This document shows, piece after piece, positions 19,758 to 26,283 of a stretch of 38,094 nucleotides of DNA. The DNA is taken from positions 1-38,094 of IMG/VR virus record IMGVR_UViG_3300020733_000460. One strand, 5' to 3'. The first letter of the stretch is position 1. Each line of letters begins with the position of its first letter. The position numbers and the translations under genes are program-made. The notes under the pieces are model-generated. The model saw only the letters and a program-made list of their open reading frames with translations, was not told where the DNA came from and searched no databases. Source of the DNA: a virus.

Positions 19758-21304
19758 CCAGTGCAATAAACCCCTCAACCATTTCAACAACTTTCCCCGT
19801 AGCAGGACAAGATAACGATAGCCAAGGCTTTCGTTCAAACTTCGCCGCTATTCAAAATAATTTTACCACTGCTGAAAATGAAATTACAGCATTGCAAACC
19901 AACGGAATTGATGTTACCCAAACAACTAACGCACTGCAAGGTACGATATTAAGCAATGGCCAATATCAGCAATTTAGCGGAACACTTTATAGTGCCAGCG
20001 GTGTTAGTAGTTCAACTAATGTCAATCTTGCAGTTGGTGCTGTACAAAAATTTACACTATCAAACAATGCTACTTTAACATTTACTAACTGGCCTGCATA
20101 TACTGGAACTAATGTATTCACAGATGCTATTGTACTAATTAATAGTGATACAAACGGAGTATGGACTCCAACATTTGCAACTACTAACGGCGTACCAAAA
20201 TATGATGCGTCATTTCCTGCTACATTTACTGTAGGCGGAGAAAGTGTTGTGTCAATATCAACTACTAGTGGTTATGGTTATACTACTGCGGTTACTATAG
20301 GTTTCACTGGCGGGTCTCCGCAAGCAAATGCAGTAACTCCGCAGGCCACAGCAACTTATAATATGGTAGCTGCCAATGTAGCTAATTTAGCAGTAAATGG
20401 TATTGCTACTACTGGCGCAACAGGTACAGGTAGTAGTGTAACATTTACTTTTGCTAGCCAACAAGTTATTCCATTCCCAACGCCTTTTGGACAAAGCATT
20501 GTAGTTTCAGGAGTTACTCCTTCTGCATATAATGGCGTTTGGGTCGTAACTAACTGTACACTAACTAGTGTAACTGTTAATTGCCCAGCACAAGGATCAT
20601 ATTCTGGAGCAGGTACTATACAAGGTGGTGTTGCTGGTAGTGGTTATGCTGTAAATGATCTAGTAACTGTCGCAGGATATCCTAACACATTATTTACAGT
20701 AGCTACATTGGCTACTAATTTCCCAGGGCAAATTACAGGCGGACAGAGTAGTATAGGTAATATTCCAGCAAGCTATTACAGTCTGTTGTCGGTAGGCATG
20801 CTAATTTCAGCCAGTAGCGGACAAATCCCATCTAACGGTTATATCTTTAGTATCGGTTCAGTTAGCGGCGGAGTGTTTTCAATTGTTATCGGACAAAGCG
20901 GAATCGCTGTACAAGCAACTGGTTCAACAACGCCGACAAATGTTATCATAACATACACTAGCACTACAGGCCCAATCGGTACATTAACTGTAGGCGGCAC
21001 TGGATCAACTGGTTTAACATATCCTTTATCCGGAACCCTTTATCAATTACAAACTGTTACAGGTAACGGAAGTGGAGCTCGTGCAGTAATTAATTGTGGT
21101 ATTGGTGCTATCAACATTACTAATCCAGGTATTGGATATACTTCTACTCCACCGTCAGTTACTATTACAGGTGCCAACCCAGGTACTGCCGCAACTGCTA
21201 CAGCAACACTAACTAGCGGTACGGCAAGTAAAACCAAAGTAGTTCAAGCATGGACTATAGATGGCGGAGCAAACGTTAATATTCGTTATTTAGGTCAATA
21301 CTAA
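19754..21304 (+). CDS. Virion structural protein (tail-fibre type)
   Basis: A 516-residue protein that starts by an ATGA overlap with the peroxidase gene. Its N-terminus (FPVAGQDNDSQGFRSNF followed by AAIQNNF) is a variant of the docking block of the upstream fibre genes: a short polar start, then SQGFR-NF--I-NNF. The body has beta repeats also found in the giant protein: YNGVWVVTNC, GYGYTTAVTIGFTGG and GIGYTSTPPSVTITG. The C-terminus KTKVVQAWTIDGGANVNIRYLGQY is compact and ordered. There are no enzyme motifs. It is probably a tail or fibre component acting with the peroxidase protein, to which it is translationally coupled. Confidence 0.82.
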   Translation: MTSAINPSTISTTFPVAGQDNDSQGFRSNFAAIQNNFTTAENEITALQTNGIDVTQTTNALQGTILSNGQYQQFSGTLYSASGVSSSTNVNLAVGAVQKFTLSNNATLTFTNWPAYTGTNVFTDAIVLINSDTNGVWTPTFATTNGVPKYDASFPATFTVGGESVVSISTTSGYGYTTAVTIGFTGGSPQANAVTPQATATYNMVAANVANLAVNGIATTGATGTGSSVTFTFASQQVIPFPTPFGQSIVVSGVTPSAYNGVWVVTNCTLTSVTVNCPAQGSYSGAGTIQGGVAGSGYAVNDLVTVAGYPNTLFTVATLATNFPGQITGGQSSIGNIPASYYSLLSVGMLISASSGQIPSNGYIFSIGSVSGGVFSIVIGQSGIAVQATGSTTPTNVIITYTSTTGPIGTLTVGGTGSTGLTYPLSGTLYQLQTVTGNGSGARAVINCGIGAINITNPGIGYTSTPPSVTITGANPGTAATATATLTSGTASKTKVVQAWTIDGGANVNIRYLGQY

Positions 21305-21543
21305 TGTTGCTACATCCATTAGCCGGAGACTTGGCAAATCTTAAAGACAGCGAGCTTGATGGTAAGATTCAAGATCTTACCAAAAAATATTTTATGACTC
21401 GAAACCCTGGAATCCAGGCTCAAATGGTTGCTATGCTCAATACACTGAAAGAAGAGCAAACACGACGTCAGCAAGCCGCTTTGAAGAAACTAATGGACTC
21501 AAATCGAGACAAAGGTCTTGACAAACTTATAAATGTCAGCTAA
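21304..21543 (+). CDS. Small conserved helical phage protein
   Basis: A 79-residue, largely helical, charged protein that starts on the last base of the previous stop (TAATG). It contains HPLAGDLANLKDSELDGKI, KKYFMTRNPGIQAQM and DKGLDKLINVS. From memory, proteins of this length with the phrases PLAGDL and KYFMT occur beside tail or assembly genes in T4-like marine phages, without a known function. It has no membrane segment, signal peptide or cysteine. Its position at the end of the virion run suggests an assembly helper, which is inference. Confidence 0.75.
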   Translation: MLLHPLAGDLANLKDSELDGKIQDLTKKYFMTRNPGIQAQMVAMLNTLKEEQTRRQQAALKKLMDSNRDKGLDKLINVS

Positions 21544-21552
21544 AATGCTGAT

Positions 21553-22062
21553 ATGCGTCTAGATAAATTCGGTAATCCTATTTTCAATTCAGTAGATATA
21601 TTCAAATTCCTTTATCAAGGAAAGCTAACCAACCTCAAAGATATTACAGTAGATTATACTGAAGAAATTGGTGAGTTAGAAAAGACTGCTGGTTTCACAT
21701 TTCAAAGATTCAACGAGCAATTAAATTCTATTGATATTGCAGATTTTGATTCTGCATTACAAAGCGATTGGTTTATGCCCGAAGAATATAAGGACTTTGA
21801 TGTTGAAGAATGGTGTCTAAGTCGTTGTAATACACAGCAACAAAAAGACAGAGTATTAGATGAAATGGGTGCTTACTTAGAACGAGGTATGATTCCATTA
21901 CTACAATGGACTAAGCATTTTGTAGACACTTGCAACGAAAATGGTATTGTTTGGGGTGTAGGTAGAGGGTCTAGCGTAGCTAGTTTTGTATTGTATCTAC
22001 TGGGCGTACACCAAATAGATTCAGTCAAATATAATTTAGACTGGCAGGAATTCCTGAGATAA
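21553..22062 (+). CDS. DnaE-like polymerase III alpha palm fragment lacking the catalytic aspartates
   Basis: A 169-residue protein whose second half (residues ~100-169) matches the start of the bacterial replicative polymerase alpha palm. It has a helix region LDEMGAYLERGMIPLLQWTKHF, then GVGRGSSVASFVLYLLGV (GRGSS at 137-141), then YNLDWQEFLR. In DnaE this is followed within about 15 residues by the PDFDVDF metal-binding motif. Here the gene stops just before that point, so it cannot polymerise by itself. The intact frame and the uninterrupted operon suggest a retained function, such as nucleotide binding or interference with host polymerase, rather than decay. The N-terminal 90 residues are acidic and unrecognised. 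A hairpin (TCAGC/GCTGA) lies in the 9-base gap upstream, and no clear ribosome site is seen. Confidence 0.7.
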   Translation: MRLDKFGNPIFNSVDIFKFLYQGKLTNLKDITVDYTEEIGELEKTAGFTFQRFNEQLNSIDIADFDSALQSDWFMPEEYKDFDVEEWCLSRCNTQQQKDRVLDEMGAYLERGMIPLLQWTKHFVDTCNENGIVWGVGRGSSVASFVLYLLGVHQIDSVKYNLDWQEFLR

Positions 22063-22088
22063 GTAGTAACATAATCTAGGAGATTAAT

Positions 22089-22400
22089 ATGACACAAAGA
22101 CAAATTTACAGATCTGCCAAAGGTAAAGAAATTGACATGTTTAAGCTGATGAAACAAAATGAATTAGTTCCAGCTGTAGGAAATGCCAATGTAAATGCAC
22201 GTGGGGATAAATTAGGTCCAGATGGACAAATTATCAAAACTCGAGAAGAAATTTTATCAGAAAAACTAGTATCAGTATCTGCTCCAGTAATAGAGGAAGC
22301 ACCGGTACCACAACCTGTTGTGCAACCTGTAGCACAAAAAGCTCCAGTTCAACCAACTAAAAAAGATATTAGTAATCAAGATCCGGAAGGAAACGAGTAA
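22089..22400 (+). CDS. Conserved phage protein with a Pro/Val-rich tail
   Basis: A 103-residue protein with AGGAG at 22078-22082 spaced 6 bases before its ATG. The first ~60 residues (RSAKGKEIDMFKLMKQNE, then VNARGDKLGPDGQIIKTREE) form a conserved block that, from memory, recurs in T4-like marine phages without a function. The remainder is a low-complexity linker of Pro, Val and Gln (repeats of QPVVQPVAQ) ending in a charged tail. Its stop overlaps the ATG of the GroES-like gene by one base, so the two are probably translated together. It may be a scaffold, adaptor or virion accessory protein, but nothing shows which. Confidence 0.72.
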   Translation: MTQRQIYRSAKGKEIDMFKLMKQNELVPAVGNANVNARGDKLGPDGQIIKTREEILSEKLVSVSAPVIEEAPVPQPVVQPVAQKAPVQPTKKDISNQDPEGNE

Positions 22401-22831
22401 TGGCCGAATCAAAAGGTATAGGACACGAAGGTTACAAACCAAAATTAAAAGGTAAACTTAAACCTATCCGAGATAACGTTCTTATCACAGACATGAACTT
22501 TGATGGGCGAGTATCAAAAGGCGGCATCTTAATTCTTAGTGACGATGGTAAAACAGAAGGTGTTCGTCATCGCTGGGGCCGTGTTTGGGCTATTGGGCCC
22601 GAACAAAAGGATGTTAAAGTCGGTGATTGGATACTGCTAGAACACGGTCGTTGGACTCGAGGTATTACTGTTGAAGACGATGACGGTACTGATATTGTTG
22701 TTCGTCGTGCAGATATCAAAGCTATCTTGATGGTTAGTGACGAAAAGCCTGGTGAAGAATGGGAAACCGTTGGACAGCATACAAAAACACAAGGACAAAC
22801 ATTTACCCCAGACATGTTTGGCGCCCGTTAA
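22400..22831 (+). CDS. GroES/gp31-like co-chaperonin
   Basis: A 143-residue protein with a GroES-type fold. It shows PIRDNVLITDMNFDG, a mobile-loop-like stretch KGGILILSDDGKTEG with a hydrophobic GIL tripeptide, GRVWAIGPEQKDVKVGDWILLE (the GroES beta-barrel signature), and a C-terminal RRADIKAILMV strand. It is longer than the ~97-residue bacterial GroES because of a basic N-terminal extension of ~20 residues and a 25-residue tail, as in phage versions such as T4 gp31. The predicted role is to cap host GroEL so that phage proteins, classically the major capsid protein, can fold. It overlaps the upstream gene by one base. The next block starts at a host-type promoter. Confidence 0.85.
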   Translation: MAESKGIGHEGYKPKLKGKLKPIRDNVLITDMNFDGRVSKGGILILSDDGKTEGVRHRWGRVWAIGPEQKDVKVGDWILLEHGRWTRGITVEDDDGTDIVVRRADIKAILMVSDEKPGEEWETVGQHTKTQGQTFTPDMFGAR

Positions 22832-22841
22832 TCTTTTGAGC

Positions 22842-22866
22842 AACAGGACTATTGACTAGTCCTGTT
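22842..22866. terminator. 10-bp inverted repeat with the -35 box in its loop
   Basis: AACAGGACTA (22842-22851) and TAGTCCTGTT (22857-22866) form a perfect 10-bp stem with a 5-base loop. No T-run follows (CTCTCC instead), so it is a weak or factor-assisted terminator, an RNA 3' end, or an operator. Its loop TTGAC is the -35 box of the next promoter. Confidence 0.5.
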
Positions 22867-22880
22867 CTCTCCTGTATACT
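22852..22880 (+). promoter_or_regulatory. Sigma70-type (early) promoter
   Basis: TTGACT (22852-22857), a 17-base spacer, then TATACT (22875-22880). This is a near-consensus host promoter. The predicted start near 22887 falls inside the AAAAGGAG ribosome site (22885-22892), giving a leader of only about 12 bases before the ATG at 22899. Confidence 0.75.
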
Positions 22881-22898
22881 ACACAAAAGGAGATTCTT

Positions 22899-23141
22899 AT
22901 GAGTACACATCAAGAAGCAGTTGAAGATATTAAAAAAGCAAAGGCACTATTAGACGCACCATTACCCGGTGGTAAGTTTTTTACACACACTAGTCTTAGC
23001 ATGATCAAAAGCGGATTTAGAATTGCCGCTGGATTAGCACTTGCAGGTGGTGGTTGGTTAGAAATGAATCCTTATATTCAAGGTGCAGGACTTGTGTTTG
23101 TAATAGCAGAAATTTTAGGCATTGCTGAGGAATTAGTATGA
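22899..23141 (+). CDS. Small predicted membrane protein, early gene
   Basis: An 80-residue protein. Residues 1-40 are polar and charged (VEDIKKAKALLDAPLPGGKFF). The second half has one or two hydrophobic stretches, SGFRIAAGLALAGGGWLEM and YIQGAGLVFVIAEILG, long enough to span or sit on the inner membrane. AAAAGGAG at 22885-22892 sets the start. It is first behind the sigma70 promoter and joined to the clamp loader by an ATGA overlap, so it should be made early. I do not recognise the family. A role at the membrane during takeover or replication anchoring is possible but unsupported. Confidence 0.75.
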   Translation: MSTHQEAVEDIKKAKALLDAPLPGGKFFTHTSLSMIKSGFRIAAGLALAGGGWLEMNPYIQGAGLVFVIAEILGIAEELV

Positions 23142-24052
23142 AAGAACTATGGGTAGAGAAGTATCGCCCTAATACCCTAGATGGGTACGTGTTTGCTGAT
23201 GATCATCAAAAAGCACAAATAGAAAACTGGATTAAAGAAGGATCGATTCCTCATTTATTATTCAGTGGAAGCGCAGGTGTGGGTAAAACTACACTTGCTA
23301 AGATTTTGCTTAACAAATTAGATATACAAGACAGCGATGTTATGTATGCTAACGGAAGTAAAGAAGCACGTAAGGTTGAATGGGTAGATAAGCTGATTGG
23401 CTTTTGTCAAACTATGAGTTTTGGAGAATTTAAAGTTGTACTAATCGACGAAGCGGACTTTATGAATCCTAATTCGGTGCAACCTGCACTTCGTAATTTA
23501 ATGGAAGAATACAGTCATACTGTTAGATTTATCCTAACTTGTAACTATCCTAATAAAATTTTACCAGCAATTCATAGTCGTTGCCAACAGATAAAAATTA
23601 ATAAAACAGACTTGACAGAATTTACAGCTCGTGTAGCAACAATCTTAGTAACAGAAAATATTGAATTTGATTTAGATACATTAGATACATACGTCAAAGG
23701 TACATATCCAGATTTACGTAAATGTATTAATAATGTACAACAAAACAGTATCGATGGCAAATTACACAATCCAGAAAGTACAGATTCAAGTACAGATTAT
23801 CGTGTCGCAATGATAGATTTGTTTAAGGCAGGCAAAATTAGTGAAGCTAGAAAACTAGTTTGTAGTCAAGCACTTCCGGAAGAAATGGGAGATATCTATC
23901 GTTGGTTATACGACAACGTAGCTATCTTCGGTGATGATGCTAAACAAGATAAAGCATTGCTTTATATTCGAGAAGGGCTAGTTAATCACGCACTAGTGAT
24001 CGACCCAGAAATTAATTTGGCAGCCACTCTAACTAGACTGAAAAACTTATAA
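23138..24052 (+). CDS. 44: Sliding clamp loader large subunit (T4 gp44-like AAA+ ATPase)
   Basis: A 304-residue protein, close to T4 gp44 (319). It begins with the clamp-loader phrase WVEKYRPNTLDGYVF. Visible motifs are Walker A GSAGVGKT (44-51), Walker B/DEAD box LIDEADFM (D104-D107), sensor 1 FILTCNYPNK, and the SRC arginine-finger motif HSRCQQI (147-149). In T4 four gp44 subunits and one gp62 use ATP to open the gp45 clamp and load it on primer ends. No gp62 or gp45 gene is in the window. It starts by an ATGA overlap with the membrane protein and ends 4 bases before a bidirectional terminator. Confidence 0.95.
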   Translation: MKELWVEKYRPNTLDGYVFADDHQKAQIENWIKEGSIPHLLFSGSAGVGKTTLAKILLNKLDIQDSDVMYANGSKEARKVEWVDKLIGFCQTMSFGEFKVVLIDEADFMNPNSVQPALRNLMEEYSHTVRFILTCNYPNKILPAIHSRCQQIKINKTDLTEFTARVATILVTENIEFDLDTLDTYVKGTYPDLRKCINNVQQNSIDGKLHNPESTDSSTDYRVAMIDLFKAGKISEARKLVCSQALPEEMGDIYRWLYDNVAIFGDDAKQDKALLYIREGLVNHALVIDPEINLAATLTRLKNL

Positions 24053-24055
24053 AAC

Positions 24056-24082
24056 AAAAAGGACTCCGAAGAGTCCTTTTTT
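24056..24082. terminator. Bidirectional intrinsic terminator between the clamp loader and phoH genes
   Basis: AAAAA, GGACTC, loop CGAA, GAGTCC, TTTTTT: a 6-bp GC-rich stem closed by a stable tetraloop, flanked by A5 and T6. It works in both directions and separates two converging genes. Confidence 0.9.
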
Positions 24083-24090
24083 ACATCCTA

Positions 24091-24810
24091 TTATTCTCCA
24101 TAAACCGCTAACACCTCCTTCACGGCATTATGGCGTTCGATGTCGTTGGCGTCAAATCGAATAATATCGATATGTTCCAAATATTCTTTTTGTTCGAGTA
24201 GATTGCAAAAATCAATCAGACCATTATCGCTCAATCGGTCTGCTTGAGCCAAATCTCCTGTCACTACCATCTTAGACCCTTCTCCTAAACGGGTCAGTAG
24301 CATTTTCATTTGATTTACTGTAGCATTTTGCATTTCATCTGCAACGATGTATGCGTTCTTAAATGTGCGTCCACGCATATACGCAAGTGGGCTTATTTCG
24401 ATTACACCTTCCTCTAGCATTCCTGCTATTTCTTTCTTTTGATAGTATTCGCCCAAGACATCGAATATAGGTCTTGTCCATGGTGCCATCTTTTCATTTA
24501 AGTCACCTGGTAAAAATCCTAAATCTTCGTCTACGGACACGGCGGGTCTGGTTACCACGATTCTGTCAACCTTGCCTTCCTGAAACAGTTTAATTCCATA
24601 TTGTACAGCCAACATAGTTTTACCCGTACCGGCAGGACCGATAGCAAGCACTATACTAGTATGTTCTGAATATAATTTGGAAAGATACAGTTTCTGATTA
24701 GCGTTACGTGCTTGAATACTCACACGTTGCTTTTTTGCCGGAAGATACGGCTGGAAATCAATGATATTAACTTCTGATGTAAAACGCTTTTTCACTCGTT
24801 GTTTACTCAT
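24091..24810 (-). CDS. phoH: PhoH-like ATPase
   Basis: A 239-residue protein, the usual size of a single PhoH domain. It has Walker A GPAGTGKT (58-65), DRIVVTRPAVSVDEDLGFLPGD, a Walker B region YIVADEMQNATVNQMKML, and VTGDLAQADR. PhoH proteins are ATPases related to the N-terminal half of superfamily-1 helicases. The gene is a common phage marker, and its exact function in infection is unsettled; RNA handling is proposed. It faces the early genes across a shared terminator. Its start codon is preceded by GGAG, 8 bases upstream on the minus strand, and this site lies in a stem that can form in its own leader (see 24819-24878), so translation may be switched. Confidence 0.93.
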   Translation of the reverse strand: MSKQRVKKRFTSEVNIIDFQPYLPAKKQRVSIQARNANQKLYLSKLYSEHTSIVLAIGPAGTGKTMLAVQYGIKLFQEGKVDRIVVTRPAVSVDEDLGFLPGDLNEKMAPWTRPIFDVLGEYYQKKEIAGMLEEGVIEISPLAYMRGRTFKNAYIVADEMQNATVNQMKMLLTRLGEGSKMVVTGDLAQADRLSDNGLIDFCNLLEQKEYLEHIDIIRFDANDIERHNAVKEVLAVYGE

Positions 24811-24818
24811 TAAGTTGC

Positions 24819-24878
24819 TCCTACTTTACTGTTAAGTAGGACTTGTAGCGACCGCCCTGATAACTACAGAGGTCCTAC
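24819..24878 (-). promoter_or_regulatory. phoH mRNA leader with two mutually exclusive hairpins
   Basis: In phoH-mRNA sense, three related blocks occur in order: GUAGGAC (24878-24872), GUCCUAC (24842-24836) and GUAGGA (24824-24819), the last containing part of the ribosome site. Blocks 1 and 2 pair over 7 bp, continuing into UGUAG/CUACA (5 bp) around a 15-base loop. Alternatively blocks 2 and 3 pair as UCCUACUU/AAGUAGGA (8 bp, 7-base loop), hiding the ribosome site. Block 2 cannot do both, so the leader can be ON or OFF. I do not recognise it as a named riboswitch class. Confidence 0.55.
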
Positions 24879-24880
24879 AC

Positions 24881-24890
24881 TATTATTTAC
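24881..24890 (-). promoter_or_regulatory. Late-promoter-like motif for phoH
   Basis: The minus strand reads GTAAATAATA, sharing GTAAATA with the site at 13965. A start a few bases downstream would place the first transcribed bases at the first leader hairpin block (24878). Confidence 0.4.
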
Positions 24891-24928
24891 TGAATAACCT
24901 GAAAAAGTAATCTGATATGTTCTGATTT

Positions 24929-24971
24929 TGATCCAGCTAAATAAAGTATAAGATTACCTAGGACTGGATCA
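24929..24971. repeat. 8-bp inverted repeat flanking a promoter-like stretch
   Basis: TGATCCAG (24929-24936) and CTGGATCA (24964-24971) are perfect inverted copies with 27 bases between, and the last base of the right arm is the A of the next ATG. The interval holds CTAAATAAAG (24937-24946), a weak late-promoter-like match. It could be an operator or an mRNA hairpin over the start codon. Confidence 0.4.
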
Positions 24972-25564
24972 TGCACCACGACATTTTAGACGTTATACGC
25001 AATATACAAGAACTCTATGAAAATAATTCAAGCCTTGCTGTGTTGAAGGACTTTGAACGAGTCTTAGATGAGATGGATATGTATGCCTACGAAAACTGGG
25101 ATTCAGGCGAATTAGCCTACGGTCCAAAGGTTGATCGTCATTGGATCACAGCTGGCTTTATGTGGCCTCGTGATAAGATGCCAAATCCTACAGCAGGTAA
25201 GAGATTAACAGATCTAGGTTGCAAAGTTGTATATCAAGAAAGTCATTTATTAGAGCCACGCAAGATTAAGAGTCCAGACGACCTACGTCCAGGAAGTAAA
25301 AAAGGCAAGCTAGACCGTAAGCCTATTTGGATTGTAGAAGTACAAATGCCAAAGAAAATAGCGTTTGATATCTACAAAGGTTACATGGATAAAATGCGCA
25401 ACGATGATTCAGAAGCATTGCTTACTGATTCTTCAGCGCCAGTGCAAGGCGGACCTGCTCCGGCACCTGCTCCAGGTGGCATGCCTTCAGCACCTGCTCC
25501 TGGCGGAGCACCCACAGCTCCTGGCGGAGCTACACCAGCGGCACCCGGCGGAGCTCCAGTATGA
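24971..25564 (+). CDS. Conserved T4-like phage protein with a Pro/Gly/Ala tail
   Basis: A 197-residue protein. Residues 1-150 form an ordered domain (DEMDMYAYENWDSGELAYGP, HWITAGFMWPRDKMPNP, KPIWIVEVQMPKKI). From memory this domain is common in marine T4-like phages with no assigned role. The final ~40 residues are low-complexity (repeated APGGAP units). The start has AGGA 7 bases upstream (24960-24963). Its stop overlaps the next gene by ATGA. The low-complexity tail and the neighbouring conserved virion-like genes hint at a structural or assembly protein, but this is not shown. Confidence 0.78.
   Translation: MHHDILDVIRNIQELYENNSSLAVLKDFERVLDEMDMYAYENWDSGELAYGPKVDRHWITAGFMWPRDKMPNPTAGKRLTDLGCKVVYQESHLLEPRKIKSPDDLRPGSKKGKLDRKPIWIVEVQMPKKIAFDIYKGYMDKMRNDDSEALLTDSSAPVQGGPAPAPAPGGMPSAPAPGGAPTAPGGATPAAPGGAPV
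25496..25554 (+). repeat. Tandem short repeats coding for the PGGAP tail
   Basis: GCTCCTGGCGGAGC occurs at 25496-25509 and 25517-25530, with a diverged third copy at 25541-25554; spacings of 21 and 24 keep the frame. Each copy is itself a small hairpin (GCTCC/GGAGC). They encode the Pro-Gly-Gly-Ala tail and may be prone to slippage. Confidence 0.7.
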
Positions 25565-26283
25565 GTTTAAGAGAAAGTGATTTAAGAAACTTAGTTAAAA
25601 AAGTTTTTGAAATTGACAGTTTCAAAAGTAACATCGGTGATGACGAAGACATCTGCGTATTAAGTTTTACTGTGGATCAACAAGATCCAGCAAAAGATTT
25701 AGAAAATTTCATTGAGATGGGATTTAATTTTGTACTAGACGCAGATTGCACACCTGGTGAACTAGATGATGGCAAGTACCGTGTGTATGTAGAAATAGAA
25801 CGTACACGTCATATTGGCAAACAAATATTTGAAATTATCGAAGGCGTTAAAAAAATAACAGGATTGGAAGACATGCGTTTCCGTTATTTTAAAAGTTTTA
25901 AAAGCCAAGATGCTACGTTAGAAAACTTAGAGGCAACTGTTCCGCAAGATAAAAATGCCTATAACATTGCAACCGAGGAAACAAAACTAGATAACTTTAG
26001 TGAATTTTTTAAACGTAGTTACGCAGATAAAATTACAGTGCTCGATGAAAATATAACTTTTCAGAGAACTTTTAGTGGGCCGGTAACATTTGAAATAGTA
26101 AATAGTGGTAGCAAAGAAAAAATGCACAACATGATTAAAGGACCAATCATGTTAGAAAGTAAAGACATGGCTGAAGTTATGTTCTTAACTAAAACGATCG
26201 GCAATTACAATATTAACAAAATTGGCGATACATTTATATTTGAAAACAGCGGATGGGCTGTAGTACTTAAAAGGAAACTATAA
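25561..26283 (+). CDS. Conserved phage protein, unknown function
   Basis: A 240-residue mixed alpha/beta protein coupled by ATGA to the gene before and by one base to the endolysin after. It has alternating strand-like and helical stretches (DDGKYRVYVEIERTRHIGKQ, MRFRYFKSFKSQ, ITFQRTFSGPVTFEIVNSG, GDTFIFENSGWAVVLKRKL). There is no signal peptide, membrane segment or recognised catalytic motif. It appears in the same order as the preceding 197-residue gene and is likely co-expressed with it. Being upstream of the lysis genes suggests late expression, possibly as a virion or assembly component; this is inference. Confidence 0.72.
   Translation: MSLRESDLRNLVKKVFEIDSFKSNIGDDEDICVLSFTVDQQDPAKDLENFIEMGFNFVLDADCTPGELDDGKYRVYVEIERTRHIGKQIFEIIEGVKKITGLEDMRFRYFKSFKSQDATLENLEATVPQDKNAYNIATEETKLDNFSEFFKRSYADKITVLDENITFQRTFSGPVTFEIVNSGSKEKMHNMIKGPIMLESKDMAEVMFLTKTIGNYNINKIGDTFIFENSGWAVVLKRKL

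Noticed and set aside
21528-21552. TATAAATG plus hairpin TCAGC/GCTGA before the DnaE-like gene as a late promoter
   Set aside because: The motif lies inside the coding end of the previous gene and misses the conserved ACT; it may be chance.
22045-22056. Perfect 12-bp palindrome CAGGAATTCCTG
   Set aside because: It encodes the last residues of the DnaE-like protein, has no T-run and no second copy was seen; no role can be supported.
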